A stretch of DNA of 64,000 nucleotides, taken from the NCBI RefSeq assembly GCF_000246855.1, contig NC_016609.1:3906001-3970000 (forward strand). Direction: 5' to 3'. A model generated the notes under the pieces. It saw only the letters and a program-made list of their open reading frames with translations. It had not been told where the DNA came from and did no database searches. Position 1 is the stretch's first letter, and each line of letters begins with the position of its first letter. Made by a program: the position numbers and the translations under genes. Shown one piece after another: positions 61,326 to 64,000 of the stretch. Origin of the DNA: Niastella koreensis GR20-10 (lineage in GTDB: Bacteria > Bacteroidota > Bacteroidia > Chitinophagales > Chitinophagaceae).

Positions 61326-61808
61326 ATGCAAACCATTGAAGTCGTTATAGAATCGCCCCGTGCTACCCAGGCCAAGTTCAAGTTTGATCCCAAATCAAAA
61401 CTCTTTAAACTCTCCCGGCTGCTGCCATTGGGCATGGTGTTCCCCTACGATTTTGGATTTATTCCCGGTACGGTTGGTGAAGATGGCGATCCGCTGGATG
61501 CGCTGGTACTGTCTGAGTTTGGCAGTTTTACCGGGGCTCACCTTACCTGCCGCGTTATTGGCGCATTGAAAGCCGTACAGGGAAAAGAAGGCAAGAAAGG
61601 CGTTCGCAACGACCGGTATTTTTGTATACCAGCCGGTTCCATCACCTATTCAACCATCGAAAACATCGATCAACTGGGTAAGGAGCACCATAAACAGATC
61701 GAAGAATTTTTTATCAACTACAATAAAGTAGATGGAAAGATATTCAGTTGCCTGGGAACTGCGGATGCGGAGAAGGCGATTAAGATGATAAAAAAAGGCA
61801 GTAGGTAG
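61326..61808 (+). CDS. ppa: Family I inorganic pyrophosphatase (short type)
   Basis: A 160-residue cytoplasmic enzyme that hydrolyses pyrophosphate to phosphate. Active-site residues are visible in 'YDFGFIPGTVGEDGDPLDAL' with metal ligands D53, D55 and D58, and 'KGVRNDRYFCIPAG'. It is shorter than E. coli Ppa (175 residues). The last residues, GSR and the TAG stop, are encoded by the first words of repeat element H (GGCAGTAGGTAGTAGG), so the C-terminus appears to have been shaped by that element. The start is the ATG at 61326, divergent from the DUF421 gene. Confidence 0.92.
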   Translation: MQTIEVVIESPRATQAKFKFDPKSKLFKLSRLLPLGMVFPYDFGFIPGTVGEDGDPLDALVLSEFGSFTGAHLTCRVIGALKAVQGKEGKKGVRNDRYFCIPAGSITYSTIENIDQLGKEHHKQIEEFFINYNKVDGKIFSCLGTADAEKAIKMIKKGSR

Positions 61809-61978
61809 TAGGCAATGGGAGAACAGCCACAAGCTGCAAGCAAATACAGGCTGAAAGCCGAAAGGTCAAAGCTTAAAGTAAATACACTTTCGGTTTTAGC
61901 TTTAGCCTTTAACCTTTTGGCTTTAACCCGTTTCTTCACTCAACATTCAATATTGGACATTCAATATTTAATATTTTG
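61797..61978. repeat. Intergenic mosaic word-repeat element H
   Basis: The reverse complement of element G over most of its length. Read on the minus strand: AATATTGAATGTCCAATATTGAATG, then GGGTTAAAGCCAAAAGGTTAAAGGCTAAAGC (identical to G over more than 30 bases), GTGTATTTAC, GGCTTTCAGCCTGTATTTGC and TTCTCCCATTGCCTACTACC. It starts within the last codons of ppa and fills the gap to the convergent DUF6496 gene. Confidence 0.87.
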
Positions 61979-61994
61979 TTTTTGCCTATATCAA

Positions 61995-62285
61995 TTAACG
62001 ACTTGTAGATTTCTTCCTCGTCGTTCTCTTTCCTGCTGACTTTTTCTTACCCGGCGATTTCTTCCTGGCGGTTGTAGCTCTCTTCTTTGCAGCGCTTTTT
62101 TTAGTGGCGCTTTTCTTTTTAGGCACCCTTGCGCCTTCCTTCCGGGCTTCGGACAAACCAATGGCAATGGCTTGTTTACGGCTCTTTACTTTACGGCCGC
62201 TTCTGCCACTTTTCAATGTGCCTTCTTTTTTTTCGTGCATAGCCTTTTCTACTTTTTTACCTGCACCTTTTGAATATTTAGCCAT
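61995..62285 (-). CDS. DUF6496-domain protein with histone-H1-like basic tail
   Basis: A 96-residue, extremely basic protein. The N-terminal half matches the DUF6496 type ('MAKYSKGAGKKVEKAMHEKKEGTLKSG', 'SRKQAIAIGLSEARKEGARVP'). The C-terminal half is a low-complexity tail of KKSATKKSAAKK-type repeats like bacterial H1/Hc1 proteins, so binding to nucleic acid is likely. The ATG at 62285 is preferred over one 9 bases upstream because MAKYSKG is the family start. Often found near stress genes in Bacteroidota. Single-gene unit. Confidence 0.8.
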   Translation of the reverse strand: MAKYSKGAGKKVEKAMHEKKEGTLKSGRSGRKVKSRKQAIAIGLSEARKEGARVPKKKSATKKSAAKKRATTARKKSPGKKKSAGKRTTRKKSTSR

Positions 62286-62410
62286 AAAAAACAATTTAAA
62301 GGATTAATAATTACCATTATCTGCATCAATTTCGTTACCAGTGCATTTGTAGATGAATGTCTACATGCAAGGCATTCTATCAGGGCAGTATTTTTGTGGG
62401 CGCATTAAGT

Positions 62411-62893
62411 ATGGAACTATTTGATAAGAATCTGCTTATACGAATTGGTAAATACCTGAAGAAAAAGGAAGAAACCATTGCAGTGGCCGAAAGCGTTACC
62501 TCGGGAATGCTGCAATATGCCTTCTCCAATATACCCGATGCCACTGACTTTTTCCAGGGCGGACTTACAGCATACAACATTGCTCAAAAATACAAACACC
62601 TGCAGGTAGAACCCATTCACGCCCTGTCTGTTAACTGTGTTTCACCATTGGTGGCTGAACAAATGGCAATAGAAGTTTGCCGCATCTTTGGGGCGCACTG
62701 GGGTATTGGTATAACCGGTTATGCCACCCCGGTACCGGAATCGGGCAATAAACTGTTTGCTTACTTTGCCATTACATATAAAGAAAAAGTACGTTTAAAA
62801 GGCATGTTGCGCAGCGAAGAGAAGCATCCACCCGACGTTCAGCTTCAATATACAAAGACCGTGTTGCAAAAGCTGGCTACAGTAACAAAGTAA
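62411..62893 (+). CDS. CinA C-terminal-domain protein (nicotinamide-nucleotide amidase family)
   Basis: A 160-residue stand-alone CinA_C (PF02464) domain: 'IAVAESVTSGMLQYAFSNIPDATDFFQGGLTAYNIAQKYKHLQV', then 'GIGITGYATPVPESGNKLFAYFAI'. In PncC-type enzymes it deamidates nicotinamide mononucleotide in NAD recycling. Two positions differ from typical members (Gly-Thr of 'ESLTGG' is Thr-Ser; 'GIAGPGG' is 'GITGYAT'), so activity is uncertain. The start is the ATG at 62411; the frame is open to 62357, but the extra residues are not family-like. Confidence 0.83.
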   Translation: MELFDKNLLIRIGKYLKKKEETIAVAESVTSGMLQYAFSNIPDATDFFQGGLTAYNIAQKYKHLQVEPIHALSVNCVSPLVAEQMAIEVCRIFGAHWGIGITGYATPVPESGNKLFAYFAITYKEKVRLKGMLRSEEKHPPDVQLQYTKTVLQKLATVTK

Positions 62894-63066
62894 TTATTCT
62901 TCCGTTTCACTGCAAGGGGGTATCAACTGGCTTTGACTGGGACGATCCCTTTTAACGGAGATAAATAGATAGGTTTGGCCGGAAAGACTAATCACAAACA
63001 ACAGGAAACAATGGACAAACTATTTTCATGAATGAACTTTCGCATACAACATTAATTGCAAAACAA

Positions 63067-63094
63067 GAGCCCTCCCGATAAATGGGGAGGGCTC
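63067..63094 (-). terminator. Hairpin terminator after the DUF892 gene
   Basis: GAGCCCTCCC (63067-63076) and GGGAGGGCTC (63085-63094) form a 10-base-pair stem with an 8-base loop. On the minus strand it is followed by a short T-rich run (TTGTTTT). It lies 33 bases after the DUF892 stop, between two convergent genes. Confidence 0.72.
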
Positions 63095-63126
63095 ACAATC
63101 CAACAATGCTCATCAGTAAAAAAAGT

Positions 63127-63732
63127 TTATTCTTCCTCTTCTTCTTCCTCCCCTTCTTCGCCTTCATCAGATTCCTCCTGTTCAGCTTCCCAGTTAATAC
63201 CACTCTCAGCTATTCCGGTGAGGGTTTGATCTGTTTGTTTTTCTTCTTCCAGCGTTTGCGCCAGCAATTCGGCCACATCGTTTTCACCCATGGTTTTTGC
63301 CAGGGTTACCAGCGTGCCATAGGTGGCGATCTCGTAGTGTTCTACTTTTTGCGCTGCAGCAATAATACCGGCATCGCGGGTCATGGAACCTCTTTCAGTT
63401 TCCTCCAGAATGCTTTCCCCTTCTTTCACCAGGCCTTCCATGGCTTCGCATTTTTTTGCCTGGGCTTTTTTACCCATCATTTGAAAAGCCTCTTCAATAC
63501 GGCTAACATGTTCCTGGGTTTGGCTCAGGTGTTCTTCAATGGCATTCTTTAACTCCTGCGTAGTAGCTCCCTTTTGAAGCTTGGGCAGGGTTTTCGTCAG
63601 CTTCTTTTCAGCCCAGTAAATGTCTTTAAGGGCGTCCATAAAAAATTCCTGAAGTTGTGAATTTCCTTTTGCGGCAGCTGCTACCGGAGCTGCTTTCTTT
63701 TTTGTGCTGCGTGACTTAGTTGTTGCAGGCAT
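63127..63732 (-). CDS. YciE/YciF-type ferritin-like protein (DUF892)
   Basis: A 201-residue protein with an Ala/Lys-rich N-terminal tail (1-25), a ferritin-like four-helix bundle of the DUF892 family (about 27-175; 'ELFMDALKDIYWAEKKL'-like start, 'AIEEHLSQTQEHVSRIEEAFQMMGKK', 'GIIAAAQKVEHYEIATYGTLVTLAKTMGENDVAELLAQTLEEEKQTDQTLT') and an unusually long acidic tail of about 15 Glu/Asp residues. The Glu and His residues of the di-iron site are present. Members are induced by stress and may bind metal; the exact function is not settled. A T9SS or signal sequence is absent. Confidence 0.87.
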   Translation of the reverse strand: MPATTKSRSTKKKAAPVAAAAKGNSQLQEFFMDALKDIYWAEKKLTKTLPKLQKGATTQELKNAIEEHLSQTQEHVSRIEEAFQMMGKKAQAKKCEAMEGLVKEGESILEETERGSMTRDAGIIAAAQKVEHYEIATYGTLVTLAKTMGENDVAELLAQTLEEEKQTDQTLTGIAESGINWEAEQEESDEGEEGEEEEEEE

Positions 63733-63923
63733 ATTCGTTAGGTTTTTAATTTAATAAATAATAAAAGAGATACACAAAATGTTGTGCCTATGCTTATTTG
63801 ATATATACGTGTAATTATTTTATGGAATAGTATAAATCTGTTTTTTATATGTTCCCCAAGGTGTAGGTATAATTGCCCATCGTTGGTACAAATATTTCAG
63901 CTGATTATAAAACATTATCCATT

Positions 63924-64000
63924 ATGACTGCAGAAGATAAGATATTCAACATTGCATTTGAATCGGATGGTGTAAAATATACAGGCTGGGCAAATCCGTC
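63924..64000 (+). CDS. Start of an unknown gene (runs off the right edge)
   Basis: The first 25 codons read MTAEDKIFNIAFESDGVKYT then GWANPS. No signal peptide is present. The family is not recognisable from so short a piece. It is divergent from the DUF892 gene with a 190-base AT-rich gap between them. Confidence 0.45.
   Translation, partial: MTAEDKIFNIAFESDGVKYTGWANP

Noticed and set aside
62894-63066. Searched for a small RNA or gene between the CinA-like and DUF892 genes
   Set aside because: Only tiny frames with no conserved content; nothing beyond the hairpin at 63067-63094 can be supported.

Overview
The window looks like a piece of chromosome from a Bacteroidota bacterium, most likely the Chitinophagaceae (Chitinophaga/Niastella type). 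The signs are two SusC/SusD pairs, a giant one-protein hybrid two-component regulator, a type IX secretion (T9SS) sorting tail, two GH97 enzymes, a GH92, LytTR-type regulators, an almost complete lack of Shine-Dalgarno sequences, and promoter-like TAnnTTTG/A boxes. Genus assignment is inference. No rRNA, tRNA, IS element, prophage or CRISPR array was seen.

Layout. 1-3562 (-): a truncated SusD-like lipoprotein and its SusC-like receptor. 3826-7646 (+): two tandem, paralogous LytS-type kinase / LytTR regulator pairs, both kinases opening with TTG. 7742-11145 (-): a cobalamin riboswitch controlling a BtuB-like receptor and a BtuG-like beta-propeller lipoprotein. 11412-18495 (-): purple acid phosphatase-like enzyme, MauG-type di-heme peroxidase, YcaQ-like DNA glycosylase and a GH92 mannosidase. 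18683-23743 (+): a TolC / HlyD / MFS export operon ending in a Crp/Fnr-family regulator, followed by a DUF302 gene; identical Crp-like palindromes precede the operon and the DUF302 gene. 24064-26598 (+): small membrane protein, MBOAT O-acyltransferase and SGNH-like partner. 26689-48918: a polysaccharide utilisation locus with SusC/SusD, hybrid regulator, two alginate-lyase-superfamily enzymes (one with tandem CBM3 modules and a T9SS tail), two GH97, a GH88 with its centre deleted, and a divergent GH39-like enzyme; uronic-acid-containing polysaccharide is the likely target. 48933-52414 (+ and -): small unknown genes, a royal-jelly-family lipoprotein and tiny gene remnants. 52429-61255 (-): an apparent five-gene run of YetF-like protein, FAD/Rieske oxidoreductase, TreZ, TreY and GlgX/TreX, which would make trehalose from glycogen. 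61326-64000: pyrophosphatase, a basic DUF6496 protein, a CinA-C protein, a DUF892 ferritin-like protein and the start of an unknown gene.

The most unusual structure lies between the genes. At least eight intergenic gaps are filled by mosaic palindromic elements built from short tandem 'words' of 7-9 bases (for example GTTGACAG, AGCTGTA, CTGGAAC, TAGTGAG). They share modules with one another. Two copies 12 kb apart are inverted homologues over about 150-200 bp. At five gene ends the TAG stop codon is itself the first word of the element. I know of no named family that matches them.
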